A stretch of DNA of 64,000 bases from Aplidium turbinatum (GCA_918807975.1 OU964935.1:13293823-13357822); one strand, 5' to 3'. Shown: positions 1-11,304, numbered from the stretch's first letter. The notes: a model not told the origin generated them from the sequence alone. A program made the numbers and translations.

Positions 1-1466
1 GGAAAGATCATGAAAAGTAATACTTTTACTAGCCACCTAGCTAATGATACTAAAATTAAAACCAGTTCTTCTTCAGTGCCTGAAGTGTGTGTGCACAGGT
101 CGTTATCAGGGGAGGGGGCACGCCCCCTTTGCAGCGACGGCCCTGACAACACAATAATTCTTAGAGTTGCAAATTGCAATGCAATGAAATGCATGCAACA
201 AGTCTCTTGTTGTTTTGCTGCAATCGGCAATCGCGATTGAATTTTACAATTGAAATGTAAGCGCATGGCGGTACAGATTCCTTTGAAGCGAAGCGAAAGA
301 AATGGGCAAGTGGTTTGTGAAAGTGTCGCAATACGAGGCCGCTTTTACATCGGAAACATGGTCTTTCGCGCCACCTCACGATCAACTATTTTATTCTTGT
401 ATTTTCTTTTTTCGTTGGAAGTGTTAGTTTTTAGTAATTGTCGTAAAAAAATAAAATGTCTCTCGTCAAAACATGAAACTTACTGTTTTAAGCGCATTAA
501 ATCTTTAGATGAGTAGATTAACTAAAATTGTAAGCACTTGCCTTGAGACGTGTACGTCACAAACTCAGTTTAAAAGACAAAATTCATACACAATAACAAC
601 ACAAGATCGGTTATAGACTGTAAGATCGATTTTTTTCTAGCTTGGCGATATAACTTTAATCCAAAAATAATAACCAAATGCGTAAGTGCCATTTAACTTA
701 AAAAGTTAACCCATTTGTGCCGAAAGTGAAAGTAAGCCTACTTAAAAAAATTTCGGAAAATTTAAATATTGCATAATTATGACCTAAAAAACATATCACA
801 ATTATTATTTTTTTCCTAATTGTGTTTTCCTAACAATTATTTTTTTTTTCCTAATTGTGTAAGACGCTAGGCAAATCCGTTATCAAATTTCACAAGTTAC
901 TTGTGCGTAATGCTTAAGTGTTATTACATTTTACTTATCGCTCAAAGTGATAAATGGGAAATGTCTTGTTCATGTTTTGTCATGTCAATATTGTCATCGA
1001 GCATTTTATTGAAATGAAAGTTCAAAAAATATGAAGATGAAAATTAGCAAGGTAACACAACATCACTGAAACAAGTCATTGCGGAATATGATATTGCTTG
1101 AAGCATTTGACATGCAGACCGACATCATATTTTTTGCATCTTGTAGTAGTTTTTGCATGACAATAGGCGCATCGAGTTGCGTGGTAAAATTATGCTAAAT
1201 ACAGTATTACCTTTCTCATTTACTTATGCGAATGCGACATAGCCTACCTCAATCAAATATTTTTATTCCCACTAATACAGTGCCTATATTGTAATTCTTA
1301 TCTCAACAACTCAGCGTTCTGCCATTGCTTTAATGATGGTGTTCACAAGGAAAACAAAAAAATTTATCAGTAAATTACGATAATTATGTTATTGTTCTTA
1401 AACAAACACGACTAATTTGACAAGCTTGATGGATTTCACAGTATGCACATTTTTACTACCAATAAC

Positions 1467-1959
1467 CAGGGATACCTAGAGAAGGGGATATGAAGGCTCG
1501 CAGCGATTGCTTTATTCTCATGACACTACCAGGGCGGTAGTTTGTAGTGCTTTAAACATGTGGTTCTTTTTTAAATCGTAGAAAGTTTTATAGTGCAGCT
1601 GGTACAATGAGCTACAGAAGACCGTTAGCAAATGTTACGTAGAGTATATTTAAACAATACTTATTTATAAGACCTTTGAAAAGTTACCAGTAAGCTGTTT
1701 TTTATAACAAAGCCTTTGCAGGAGGCTAGATGCAAAGCAAGTATATGGGTAGTTGAATTAACAAGCAACCATGAGCATGCTGTGAATATCCAGGCCTGAT
1801 GCTAATAGCTCAATGCAAGTTATCATAACAAGATATATTAAACTACTATCGGTGCCTATTGTCATTTTACGATAAACACAGATTATTTTCGATAAACAAA
1901 AGCCCTTCTATTGTCAGACGTAATAAAAGCCTTCGTATCCCCTTCTTTAGATATCCCTG
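1467..1959. mobile_element. hAT-like MITE, 493 bp, inside the 2.2-kb element
   Basis: Inverted ends of about 32 bp begin CAGGGATA (left) and finish TATCCCTG (right), with only a few mismatches. They are flanked by a perfect 8-bp direct duplication, CCAATAAC, at 1459-1466 and 1960-1967. The copy at 7905-10110 has a single CCAATAAC at the matching place (about 9531-9538), which is the empty site. The 8-bp duplication and CAGGG ends are typical of hAT elements. No coding sequence is seen inside. Confidence 0.88.
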
Positions 1960-2113
1960 CCAATAACGCTTAAGATTACTGATAAATTTTCAAGCATTTT
2001 GCGTTTTTTTGGAATTTTTTCAATTATTGCTGACTTTGCTGTAAACAGCCCTTTAAGCAGAAAGCAAAATACAAAGTTTGGAATTTTTTATGGTATTTTC
2101 ATTTGATTTATTT

Positions 2114-2367
2114 ACCAGCTCAGTGGCCGAGTGGTTTCGCCTTCGGCTCTGGTGCTGGTAGATCTGAGATCGATTCCAGGTCGGGTCAAACCGAAGACTT
2201 TAAAAACGGTACCGATTGTGTTCTATCCTGCATAGCGCAGTGAGAATGGGTCGGGTAATAATGTGATAACATCGTAAACCTGATATAAATTAAAAATGAG
2301 CCCTGTCGCTAAAAGACCTTAGCTGTTGTAGAGCGACAATAAATAAAACCATAACATTATTATTATT
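2114..2367 (+). mobile_element. tRNA-derived SINE with ATT-repeat tail
   Basis: The head resembles a tRNA: an A-box-like TGGCCGAGTGG near 2125 and a B-box-like GATCGATTCC near 2168. The body ends in a short (ATT)n tail. It is flanked by a perfect 13-bp duplication, ATTTGATTTATTT, at 2101-2113 and 2368-2380. The copy of the host element near 9670 has no insert there. A pol III-type head with a long duplication and a simple-repeat tail fits a SINE mobilised by a LINE; the partner LINE is not identified. Confidence 0.87.
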
Positions 2368-2400
2368 ATTTGATTTATTTATTTTGCCTACTGCACGTAA

Positions 2401-2525
2401 GCGGCAGTGTAACTCAATTGATAAAAACAGCCAACTGGTATCTGAAGGTATAATTATGAGCACGGCGGTTACCTCAGTGGTTTGATTCTGGATCAAGAGG
2501 TTGAAGATTCGATACCTACTGCCGC
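2401..2525 (+). other. tRNA-like module inside hAT-like element copy 1
   Basis: This matches the tRNA-like module at 9704-9820. It starts with GCGGCAG and ends with the complementary CTGCCGC. Between them are a D-arm-like TAACTCAATTGATAAAA and a B-box-like GATTCGATACC. It is longer than a tRNA and contains an extra insert, so it is a decayed or captured tRNA-type promoter, not a working tRNA. Confidence 0.5.
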
Positions 2526-2815
2526 TGTTGCGATTCTATTCATGCATAACTTAAAAAAAGTTTTGTCCCTTTACAATATATTATGTTCGATTTTTCATCA
2601 TGTTGATGAAAACAGTTCGTGCTGCATGGAATGGGGCAGCGCTAATCAAGTAAAAAAAACTATCGTTATCGGACATTATCGGCGATAATTCATCGTTTAT
2701 TGTTATCGCTTAACTTTTTTTTGATTTATTGTTTATCGTTATCGCTTTAAGCATTTTTCGTTTATCGATTATCGTTATCGCTTAACTGAAAAATGAGTTA
2801 TCGCGCCCAACACTG

Positions 2816-3369
2816 CTCACAATCATCTCTGAGGTAGTGTAGTCTAAGAACTCCACACTCATTTAATGTAAGCCGACGAAATGTAAGCTTCCGATACCAT
2901 ATGGTAGGCTACGCTACCTAGCCTACTTTGAACACTTTTCACAGTCATTTACGTGTATTTTTTAAAGTATTTATGCTAAATATCTCAAATTTGGTCATCA
3001 TTGGGTGTAATTAAACAAAAAACTCGAGTCCACTTTTAAAAGCACTACAAACACATTGATGCAGCCAAACAAAAAATAGGTGGGGCTACTTTGAACACTG
3101 TCCAAACTTATGCACACCAACATAGCGGTAAATCGCAAAAAAACACTAGATAGCAAAAAAAACACTAGAACACTAGATGCAACCCAAAAACACTAGATCT
3201 AGTGGAAAAACACTAGAAGTGGCACCACTGCTTCCAATTTTCAAACTGAAATGACTTGCATAAATTTTCTCCTCTTGGGAGAAGTGTGAATCGCTTGCTG
3301 CTTTCTGATTGGTCAATTTCGCCTTATGGTGCCGTCCAACAGTAGGTTTCACAAATACGCGTGCCATCT
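2816..3369. other. Intergenic stretch with CACTAGA repeats
   Basis: No gene is seen. Several short CACTAGA motifs lie between 3145 and 3220, including the palindrome CACTAGATCTAGTG. The right edge, GCGTGCCATCT at 3359-3369, is the left target duplication of the LINE that follows. Confidence 0.5.
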
Positions 3370-4817
3370 CATCATCAACAGTATCATAGCCGATGCGGCC
3401 TTTGATGAACTAGATGCTCAGTTCGTAAATTTTTCCAGTGTTCCCTTTGTCGCGCAGTGTCCCAAAGTGTTCTTGGTTGGCTGATTGATGTATTGAAATT
3501 GGATATAAATGTTGTTCTTTGTCTGCCACGAGCACGTTTCCCGAGAAGGCGGCCGCTTAGACAGAGATTTTCGAAATCTTCCTTTCTGATAATGTGACCG
3601 AGAAATTTGAGTTGCCTTTGAGTTATGTTGTTCAATAGTTCCTTATCTTGATGTACTTGGTTCAAAACTTCTGCATTTGTGATGTGATCAGTATATGAAA
3701 TCCTGAGCATTCTTCTGTAAAACCACATTTCTGCTGCTTCAATGTTACGCCTAGTTTCTGTGTTGAAAGTCCATGTTTCACAACCATACTGGAGAACAGA
3801 CCACACTAACACTTTGAGAAGTCGCACCTTCAGAAGAATAGAAAGCTTGCGATCCAATAGAATAGGTCGTAGTCTATTAAAAGCGTCTTTAGCTAGGCCT
3901 ATTCTTCTTCGTATCTCTTTCTTACATCGTGCGTCCGCTGTTAAGAGAGAACCAAGATAGTTGAAAGAAGACACTTGTTCAATTGTGTTGCCTCCCTGGT
4001 GAAGTACAAAGTGGGGTTCAGGACTTTGTTTGGAGATAGTCATGCATTTTGTTTTTTTGTCATTAAGTTCAATTCCATATTTTGCACTGATGCCTGAAGT
4101 TTTGTTAATTAGTGTTTGTAAACCATCCGGGGATGTCGCTATGAGCACAGTGTCATCAGCATAGCGAATATTGTTTAATGAGATGCCGTTCACTAAAACT
4201 CCCTCATCAATACCTTCTATTTCTCTGAGAATCATTTCACTATACAAGTTAAACAGATCTGGTGACATCACACAGCCTTGTCTGACCCCACGTTGAATTT
4301 CAAAATATCTAGACAGACTTTCAGGTAGGCGAACTGCAGCTTGTTGTTGGTAATACACATTCTTAATTATGCGCAGGTCCTTGTGATCAACGTTAATGTT
4401 GTTCAGCATCTCAAAAAGCTGTTCGTGACGAACTTTATCGAAGGCTTTTTTAAAATCTACAAATGCTAGATATAGGTCTTGCTGGACTTCGATTGCTCTT
4501 TCACCAAGCATTCTCATCGTGAAGATTGCGTTGGTTGTTCCCCTGTCTTTCATGAAGCCAAATTGATTGCCCCCTATTTCTGGAAGCAATTGCCTTCTTA
4601 AGCGTTGGAGGATGATCTTTAGCAGCAATTTCACAGTGTGTGAGATCAGACTAATAGTGCGATGTTTGTCGCAATCAAGTGTTCCTGGAACTTTGGGTAG
4701 TGCAATGAATACTGATTTCAACATGTCCTCAGGAATCACACCACTTTCATATATTCTGTCTAAGAGCTTCCATATGATGTCTATTCCTTCTTCGTCTATA
4801 CTTATACATTACACATA
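3370..4817 (-). mobile_element. 5'-truncated LINE with direct target duplications
   Basis: The insert lies between two copies of GCGTGCCATCT (3359-3369 and 4818-4828). On the minus strand it ends in a short TGATGATG-type tail, so 3370 is its 3' end. It starts part-way through the reverse transcriptase, so it is 5'-truncated. Beyond the right duplication a 22-bp unit containing the same site is repeated (about 4808-4851). The same 3' tail recurs at about 13368-13470. Confidence 0.88.
3384..4739 (-). CDS. LINE reverse transcriptase, C-terminal 451 residues
   Basis: This open frame encodes most of a non-LTR retrotransposon reverse transcriptase and its C-terminal domain. The first catalytic Asp lies in FVDFKKAFD (D95). 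The RQGC block follows near residues 153-156 and the catalytic YADD is at 193-196. A connection region follows with LQYGCETWT and a tail with LKFLGHIIRK. There is no internal stop, so the copy is fairly young although it lacks the N-terminal endonuclease. The frame is already open upstream of the Met to about 4817, so the annotated start is not biological. The tail motifs are shared by RTE/CR1/Jockey-type LINEs; I do not assign a clade. Confidence 0.9.
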   Translation of the reverse strand: MIPEDMLKSVFIALPKVPGTLDCDKHRTISLISHTVKLLLKIILQRLRRQLLPEIGGNQFGFMKDRGTTNAIFTMRMLGERAIEVQQDLYLAFVDFKKAFDKVRHEQLFEMLNNINVDHKDLRIIKNVYYQQQAAVRLPESLSRYFEIQRGVRQGCVMSPDLFNLYSEMILREIEGIDEGVLVNGISLNNIRYADDTVLIATSPDGLQTLINKTSGISAKYGIELNDKKTKCMTISKQSPEPHFVLHQGGNTIEQVSSFNYLGSLLTADARCKKEIRRRIGLAKDAFNRLRPILLDRKLSILLKVRLLKVLVWSVLQYGCETWTFNTETRRNIEAAEMWFYRRMLRISYTDHITNAEVLNQVHQDKELLNNITQRQLKFLGHIIRKEDFENLCLSGRLLGKRARGRQRTTFISNFNTSISQPRTLWDTARQREHWKNLRTEHLVHQRPHRL

Positions 4818-4828
4818 GCGTGCCATCT

Positions 4829-5849
4829 ACTTACACATAGCGTGCCATCTACATTGGTATTACTAGCTTCTTGTGCAATAGAAGTAGTGTGCTGATTTAT
4901 CGAAACCGGCTCTGTGACTGCAGGGAAAGTGGATTCAGTGTTAGATGTTTCAGGTATGTCATCAACCGAATCATTGGTTATCGAAGGTCTGACAAAAAAT
5001 CTGTTATTTTACATTTCCTCATCTTGGAAACGATGTTTTGTTCAGAAAGCTACAGGCAGAGACACTAGACACCACACTAGTCACTGATAATAATAATTAG
5101 ATTAGATAACGAATTAAAATGGATGCCTGCCTACCAAGGAAATAAATGAGACATGAGTCCAAGTTTTCTTAAATTGTCATTGGCTTTACCTTTTGTCAAG
5201 TGGTACAGTAGGCTAGGCTAGCCTAATAGAACCTTGCCTGTGCTGCCTTACTCTGTTACCAGCTTAATTAGCTCACTAAACTTAACTCTCGCTGCGTCCA
5301 CTAGACTAGCTTAACTTAGCAATTAGCGTGAATCTGCTACACAATTTTTGGCTAATTTGTTCTGCATTCTGCTTGAAAACAGCACAGAGTACAAACTGCA
5401 AACCACAATCATCATGACAGGTTATCCACTGCGATGTCACAGCCATTCAAGGTTTCAGATTGTGTTAACTGACGTCATTTGGTTCAGCGTTGGTTTCAGC
5501 TGAGTCAGCTCCAACAAATGTTGCTATTAAAATGTATTTGAAGTTGTATGAAAGAAAATAAGGGAGTCTGATCGATGGATAATTTCAACCATAATAATAA
5601 CAAAACATTGTCCCCCCCCCCCCCCCCCCCGCCGGGATAAGTTAAGTCTGCCGTAGGACTAATATCAGCAGTTTAGAAGCATATCAAACCACTTGATGCG
5701 GAACAATACAGTTTTAACAATTCTTCACAAAATTTCGGGGGGAGGGACGGGGCGGGCCCCCTGGGCAACATATATTAACATTATTTAGTTAATTGATAGA
5801 TAATCAATTTCTTCAGCCAGGTGGAAGTCGTTCTCAATGAGGTCTCAAT
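4829..5849. other. Intergenic stretch, no gene seen
   Basis: I see no coding exon or transposon ends here. It contains a run of about 18 C at 5612-5630 and a purine-rich GGGGGGAGGG stretch near 5741. Confidence 0.5.
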
Positions 5850-6514
5850 AAATCAACCACTTGAATTGAAAATGATGGTAATTGTGATTTTGGAGTTTTA
5901 TGCTAATTAAACAAAATTTCGTGATATACTGGCGACCCCACTGCAACAAATAGATGAAAAATAGCTTTGCGTCCGTTTGGCCTTTGATGCAAACGTGAAA
6001 AGGGCAAAGTATGTTTCAACACAAGAAAACAAATAGCTTTAACATTAAAATGTAGCCTATACAAATAGTTTCAGACGCACAAAACGAAATGCTGTGCAAA
6101 CGATATTTCTGTGTTTTCAGAAAGCATTATTGCTTCTGTATTAAACATTTTTCACTGAGTATTTTATTTCGGTTTCAAGCACGTAAATGTTTGCTTTTTA
6201 TTATTTCTACTATTTTATAGCCTGCTTTGTTATGGCAAGTAGCCTATCGCTTTTGCTTGGACGTACTGCAGTTCAAAATGAAGTAAACTGAACAAAAGGT
6301 CTTTGAAATTCTTCCATTAAAAGCTTATGCCACAACAAAGTTGTTTTATTAGTTTTATCAAACATCGCATCAAATCTTTATAATTGTGTCATAGCAAATA
6401 TGAGCACAAATTCAAAAGTGACCACAGCGTATTTTGCAATGTAGGTGTCAGAAAATGACATTCTTGAATTTCATCGACGACAAAAGTTGCTCTTGTTGTT
6501 GAAGTAACTGCAAG

Positions 6515-7310
6515 CAGGGCCGGATTTAGCCTAAGTGCTACCCTAGGAAGATAAGAAAAGTGCTGCCCCCAAAAAAAAAAATTTCGATGGTGCGCTACGA
6601 TTTATATTTTCAATTCCTTACGAAAAAGTTATTTGCACTGTTTATTTGAATTCATCAATGAATGTCATTGTATAATGAACTAATTGTTTAAAATCGCTTC
6701 CAGCGGGTTTTTTCTCTTGCAAACAAATCAATAATTTCTTCAAAGTCTGTAGAATTAAGTAAAAATGAGTTAATGCTCAAAAATGTGAGATCATTCATGT
6801 GATTATGCTTCCACGTAGACCGCCGTGCATTCTTAATCAGCTTCAAAATAGAGAATGATTGCTCTGCACTGCAATTGGTGACCATTGTGCAAAGTACCAT
6901 TCTAATTGCCACTAGAACATTTGAGTATACTTCCTGCAGTGAAAACAATACTAACAGTGAAAAAAAACGAACAAAGATTAATAAAAATTGCACAGACAAA
7001 GCCTATAGTCCTCCATACTAAATGAGACAGATAACTAAAAGAAGCGGTAAGCAGCACATATTGTTGAAAACCAATCAAGCGTGAAATACTCTAGAGGCGA
7101 TGACTTGCCATACATGACTTGCGCACTGTTTATAAATGTGTGTGATGTGATAACATATTTATTAATTGCTATATATCTGAATATATCTGTTGTGAATTAT
7201 TATATTCACGAACAGTATCATCAATGTAATATATTCATATATTTTGCTGCCCCCAATAATTTGCCGCCCTAGGCAACTGCCTACTCTGCCTACTGATAAA
7301 TCCGGCCCTG
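6515..7310. mobile_element. hAT transposon, internally deleted, 796 bp
   Basis: The ends are CAGGGCCGGATTTA and its complement TAAATCCGGCCCTG. The 8-bp flanks are ACTGCAAG (6507-6514) and ACTGCATG (7311-7318), which differ at one base. The uninterrupted sister copies at 10366 and 11209 show the empty site. Inside, on the minus strand, lies the last part of a hAT transposase, so this is a deletion derivative of an autonomous hAT. Confidence 0.9.
6688..6999 (-). pseudogene. hAT transposase C-terminal dimerisation domain remnant
   Basis: The frame includes NCSAEQSFSILKLIKN followed by RRSTW and LTFLSINS. This is the signature order of the hAT C-terminal dimerisation domain (C-S-A-E-R-x-F-S-x-L-K). 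The zinc finger and catalytic core are absent from the 796-bp element. Only the final ~65 residues are recognisable; the hydrophobic start of the frame is probably not native protein. Confidence 0.75.
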
Positions 7311-7914
7311 ACTGCATGCGACAGTGACTTTACGAAAATGCTAGAAGTGTTGGTCAGCAAGGATAGTGGATATCTTTTTTCCATCACTGATCGACCGATA
7401 TACAAGTAAGTTCATGGCTAAGCAACTCATTTTTTCATAATCAGCAGAAATTGCAACGATAATGTAATTAAAACTTCAACACCTCCTTGAACTGAAAATG
7501 ATGGCAATTGTAATTTTGGAGTTTTATGCTAATTAAACAAAACATCGTGATACTGGTGACCCCACTGCAACAAATAGATGAAAAATAGCTTTGCGTACGT
7601 TTGGCCTTTGATGCAAACGTGAAAAGGGCAAAGTATGTTTCAACACAAGAAAACAAATAGCTTTAACATTAAAATGTAGCCTATACAAATAGTTTCAGGT
7701 GCACAAAACGAAATGCTGTGCAAACGATATTTCTGTGTTTTCAGAAAGCATTATTGCTTCTACAGTATATAAAACATTTTTCACTGAGTATTTTATTTCG
7801 GTTTCAAGCACGTAAATGTTTGCTTTTTGTTATTTATTATTTCTACTATTTTATAGCCCTGCTTTGTTATGGCAAGTAGCCTATCGCCTTTGCTTGGATG
7901 TAGCCAGTGATGGG

Positions 7915-8070
7915 CATTATCGGCGATAATTCATCGGCGATAATTATCGGCGATAGAATTTTATCGCTTATCGTTATCGCTCAATTATTTTTTCAGTTAT
8001 CGTTTATCGTTATCGCCAAAGGCAATATTTGATTATCGCCGATAATTAATCGCCGATAAATTTTATTTTG
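7915..8070. repeat. Left subterminal TTATCG/CGATAA repeat block
   Basis: This stretch is built from closely spaced TTATCG, CGATAA and TTATCGGCGATAA-like palindromic units in both orientations. The matching block at the other end is about 9955-10095. Arrays of short motifs just inside the ends are usual binding sites for hAT transposases. The role is inferred from position and density. Confidence 0.7.
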
Positions 8071-9703
8071 GATCAACACACAAGTGGAAAGATCATGAAA
8101 AGTATTATTTTTACTCGTCACCTAGTTAATGAAACTAAAATTAAAACCAGTTCTTCTTCAGTGCCTGAAGTGTGTGTGCACAGGTCGTTATCAGGGGAGG
8201 AGGCACGCCCCCTTGCAGCGACGGCCCTGACAACACAATAATTTTTAGAGTTGCAAATTGCAATGCAATGAAATGCATGCAACAAGTCTCTTGTTGTTTT
8301 GCTGCAATGGACAATCGCGAGTGAATTTTACAATTAAAATGTAAACGCACAGGTGACACAACTTCCTTTGAAGCGAAGCGAAAGAAATTGGCAAGTGGTT
8401 TGTGAAAGTGTCGCAATACGAGGCCGCTTTTACATCGGAGCATGGTCTTTCGCGCCACCTCACGATCAACTATTTTATTCTTGTGTTTTCTTGTTTCGTT
8501 GGAAGTGTTAGTTTTTAGTAATTGTCGTAAAAAAATAAAATCTCTTTCGTCAAAACATTGAACTTACTGTTTTAAGCGCATTAAATCTTTAGATGAGTAG
8601 ATTAACTAAAATTGCAAGAACTTGCCTTGAGACGTGTGGTTACGTCACAAACTTAGATTAAAAGACAAAATTCACACACAATAACAACACAAGATCGGTT
8701 ATAGACTGTAAGATCGATTTTTTCCTAACTTGGCGATATAACTTTAATCCAAAAAATAATAACCGAATGCATATTAAGTGCCATTTAGCTTAAAAAGTTA
8801 ACCCATTTGTGCCGAAAGTGAAAGTACTTAAAAAAAATTTCGGAAAGTTTCAATATTGTATAATTATGACCTAAAAAACATATCACAATTATTTTTTTAT
8901 TAATTGTGTTTGTACTTTTTGAGAAAAAAGCCGTCCTATATATAAGACGCTAGACAAAACCGTTATCAAATTTCACAAGTTACTTGTGCGTAATGCTTAA
9001 GCGTTATTACATTTTACTTATCGCTCAAAGTGATAAATGGGAAATGTCTTGTTCATGTCTTGTCATGTCATTATTGTCATCGAGCATTTTATTGAAATGA
9101 AAGTTCAAAAAATATGAAGATGAAAATTAGTAAAGTAACACAACATCACTGAAACAAGTCATTGCGGAATATGATATTGCTTGAAGCATTTAACATGCAG
9201 ACCAACATCACATTTTTTGGATCTTGTAGTAGTTTTTGCATGACAATAGGCGGATCGAGTTGCGTGGTAAAATTATGCTAAATACAGTACATAACCTTTC
9301 TAGCCTACCTCAATCAAATATTTTTATTCCCACTAATACATTGCCTACATTGTAATTCTTATCTCAACAACTCAGCGTTGTGCCATTGCTTTAATGATGG
9401 TGTTCACAAAGAAAACAAAAAAAAATTATCTGAAATTATCAGTAAATTACGATAATTATGTTATTGTTCTTAAACAAACACGACTAATTTGACAAGCTTG
9501 ATGGATTTCACAGTATGCACATTTTTACTACCAATAACGCTTAAGATTACTGATAAATTTTCTTGCATTTTACGTTTTTGGGAATTTTTTCAATTATTGC
9601 TGACTTTGCTGTAAACAGCCCTTTAAGCAGAAAGCAAAATACAAAGTTTGGAATTTTTTGTGGTGTTTTCATTTGATTTAATTCTTTTGCCTACTGCACG
9701 TAA

Positions 9704-9820
9704 GCGGCAGTGTAACTCAATTGATAAAAGCATCCAACTGGTATCTGAAGGTAAGCACGGCGGTTACCTCAGTGGTTTGATTCTGGTTCAAGAGGTTGAA
9801 GATTCGATACCCACTGCCGC
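9704..9820 (+). other. tRNA-like module within the 2.2-kb element
   Basis: It opens with GCGGCAG and closes with the complementary CTGCCGC, like an acceptor stem. After the 5' strand comes TAACTCAATTGATAAAAG, close to a tRNA D-arm/A box. Near the 3' end is GATTCGATACCC, close to a T-arm/B box. A 40-bp insert with a second A-box-like part (ACCTCAGTGGTTTGA) makes it too long for a tRNA. It is probably a captured tRNA gene or SINE head. Confidence 0.55.
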
Positions 9821-10250
9821 TATTGCGATTCTATTTATGCATAACTTACAAAAAGTTTTGTCCCTTTACAGTATATTATGTTCGATTTTTCGGCATGTTG
9901 ATGAAAACAGTTCGTGCTGCATGGGATGGGGCAGCGCTAACCAAGAAAAAAAAATTATCGTTATCGGACATTATCGGCGATAATTTATCGTTTATCGTTA
10001 TCGCTTAACTTTTTTTTGATTTATCGTTTATCGTTATCGCTTTAGGCATTTTTCGTTTATCGATTATCGTTATCGTTTAACTAAAAAATGAGTTATCGCG
10101 CCCAACACTGGATGTAGCCTACTGCAGTTCAAAATGAAGTAAACTGAACAAAAGGTCTTTTAAATTCTTCCATTAAAAGCTTATGCCACAACAAAGTTGT
10201 TTTATTAGTTTCATCAAACATCGCATCAAATCTTTATAATTGTGTCATAG

Positions 10251-10461
10251 CAAATATGAGCACAAATTCAAAAGTGACCACAGCGTATTTTGCAATGTAG
10301 GTGTCAGATAATGACATTCTTGAATTTCGTCGACGACAAAAAGTTGCTCTTGTTGTTGAAGTAACAGCAAGCGACAGTGACTTTACGAAAACGCTGGAAG
10401 TGTTGGTCAGCAAGGATATTGCTGGATATCTTTTTTCTATCACTGATCGACCGATATACAA
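10251..10461 (+). pseudogene. TEP-like exon, tandem copy 2
   Basis: The exon follows TCATAG and precedes GTAAGT. It encodes the same segment as copy 4 but has an in-frame TAG in place of the CAG (Gln) found there. Apart from that stop, most of the frame can be followed to the donor. It is probably a non-functional duplicate exon. Confidence 0.7.
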
Positions 10462-11093
10462 GTAAGTTCATGGCTAAGCAACTCATTTTTTTCACAATCA
10501 GCAGAAATTGCAACAATAATGTAATTAAAACTTCAACACCTCCTTGAACTGAAAATGATGGCAATTGTAATTTTGGAGTTTTATGCTAATTAAACAAACT
10601 TTCGTGATACTGGTGACCCCACTGCAACAAATAGATGAAAAATGGCTTTGCGTCCGTTTGGCCTTTGATGCAAACGTGAAAAGGGCAAAGTATGTTTCAA
10701 CACAAGAAAACAAATAGCTTTAACATTAAAATGTAGCCTATACAAATAGTTTCAGACGCACAAAACGAAATGCTGTGCAAACGATATTTCTGTGTTTTCA
10801 GAAAGCATTATTGCTTCTACAGTATATAAAACATTTTTCACTGAGTATTTTATTTCGGTTTCAAGCACGTAAATGTTTGCTTTTTGTTATTTATTATTTC
10901 TACTATTTTATAGCCCTGCTTTGTTATGGCAAGTAGCCTATCGCCTTTGCTTGGATGTAGCCTACTGCAGTTCAAAATGAAGTAAACTGAACAAAAGGTC
11001 TTTTAAATTCTTCCATTAAAAGCTTATGCCACAACAAAGTTGTTTTATTAGTTTCATCAAACATCGCATCAAATCTTTATAATTGTGTCATAG

Positions 11094-11304
11094 CAAATAT
11101 GAGCACAAATTCAAAAGTGACCACAGCGTATTTTGCAATGTAGGTGTCAGATAATGACATTCTTGAATTTCGTCGACGACAAAAAGTTGCTCTTGTTGTT
11201 GAAGTAACGGCAAGCGACAGTGACTTTACGAAAACGCTGGAAGTGTTGGTCAGCAAGTATATTGCTGGATATCTTTTTTCTATCACTGATCGACCGATAT
11301 ACAA
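11094..11304 (+). pseudogene. TEP-like exon, tandem copy 3
   Basis: Nearly identical to copy 2 and exactly 843 bp downstream, with the same acceptor (TCATAG), donor (GTAAGT) and in-frame TAG. Copies 2 and 3 differ at only a handful of positions, so their duplication is the most recent step in the array. Confidence 0.7.

Larger units (their letters stand above)
1..2815. mobile_element. hAT-like 2.2-kb element, copy 1 (left end outside window)
   Basis: This copy aligns with the complete copy at 7905-10110. Base 1 corresponds to about 8090, so roughly 185 bp of its left end lies before the window. It ends in the same terminal sequence, GCCCAACACTG, at 2815. It carries two later insertions (1467-1959 and 2114-2367), each with perfect target duplications. 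Its right subterminal part (about 2640-2800) is packed with TTATCG/CGATAA motifs. I see no transposase, so it is non-autonomous. The hAT assignment rests on the 8-bp duplication and CAGTG ends of the complete copy. Confidence 0.8.
6395..7405 (+). pseudogene. TEP-like exon, tandem copy 1, split by a hAT insertion
   Basis: The exon starts after TCATAG and ends before GTAAGT, like its siblings. It is interrupted at 6515-7310 by a hAT derivative. It also has an in-frame TAG just after the AYFAM-like segment, and one A fewer than the other copies in the run after CGACGAC, which shifts the frame. It cannot be used as coding sequence. Confidence 0.7.
7905..10110. mobile_element. hAT-like 2.2-kb element, complete copy 2
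   Basis: The ends are CAGTGATGGGC and GCCCAACACTG, complementary over 11 bp with one mismatch. A perfect 8-bp duplication, GATGTAGC, lies at 7897-7904 and 10111-10118; the sister tandem unit has the empty site near 10955. About 150 bp at each end is dense in TTATCG, CGATAA and GGCGATAA motifs in both orientations. The interior has a tRNA-like module (9704-9820) but no recognisable transposase. It is non-autonomous, with at least two relatives in the window (1-2815 and 54955-55955). Confidence 0.9.

Noticed and set aside
161-516. Protein encoded by the 2.2-kb hAT-like element
   Set aside because: Frames differ between copies, are short and show no transposase motif.
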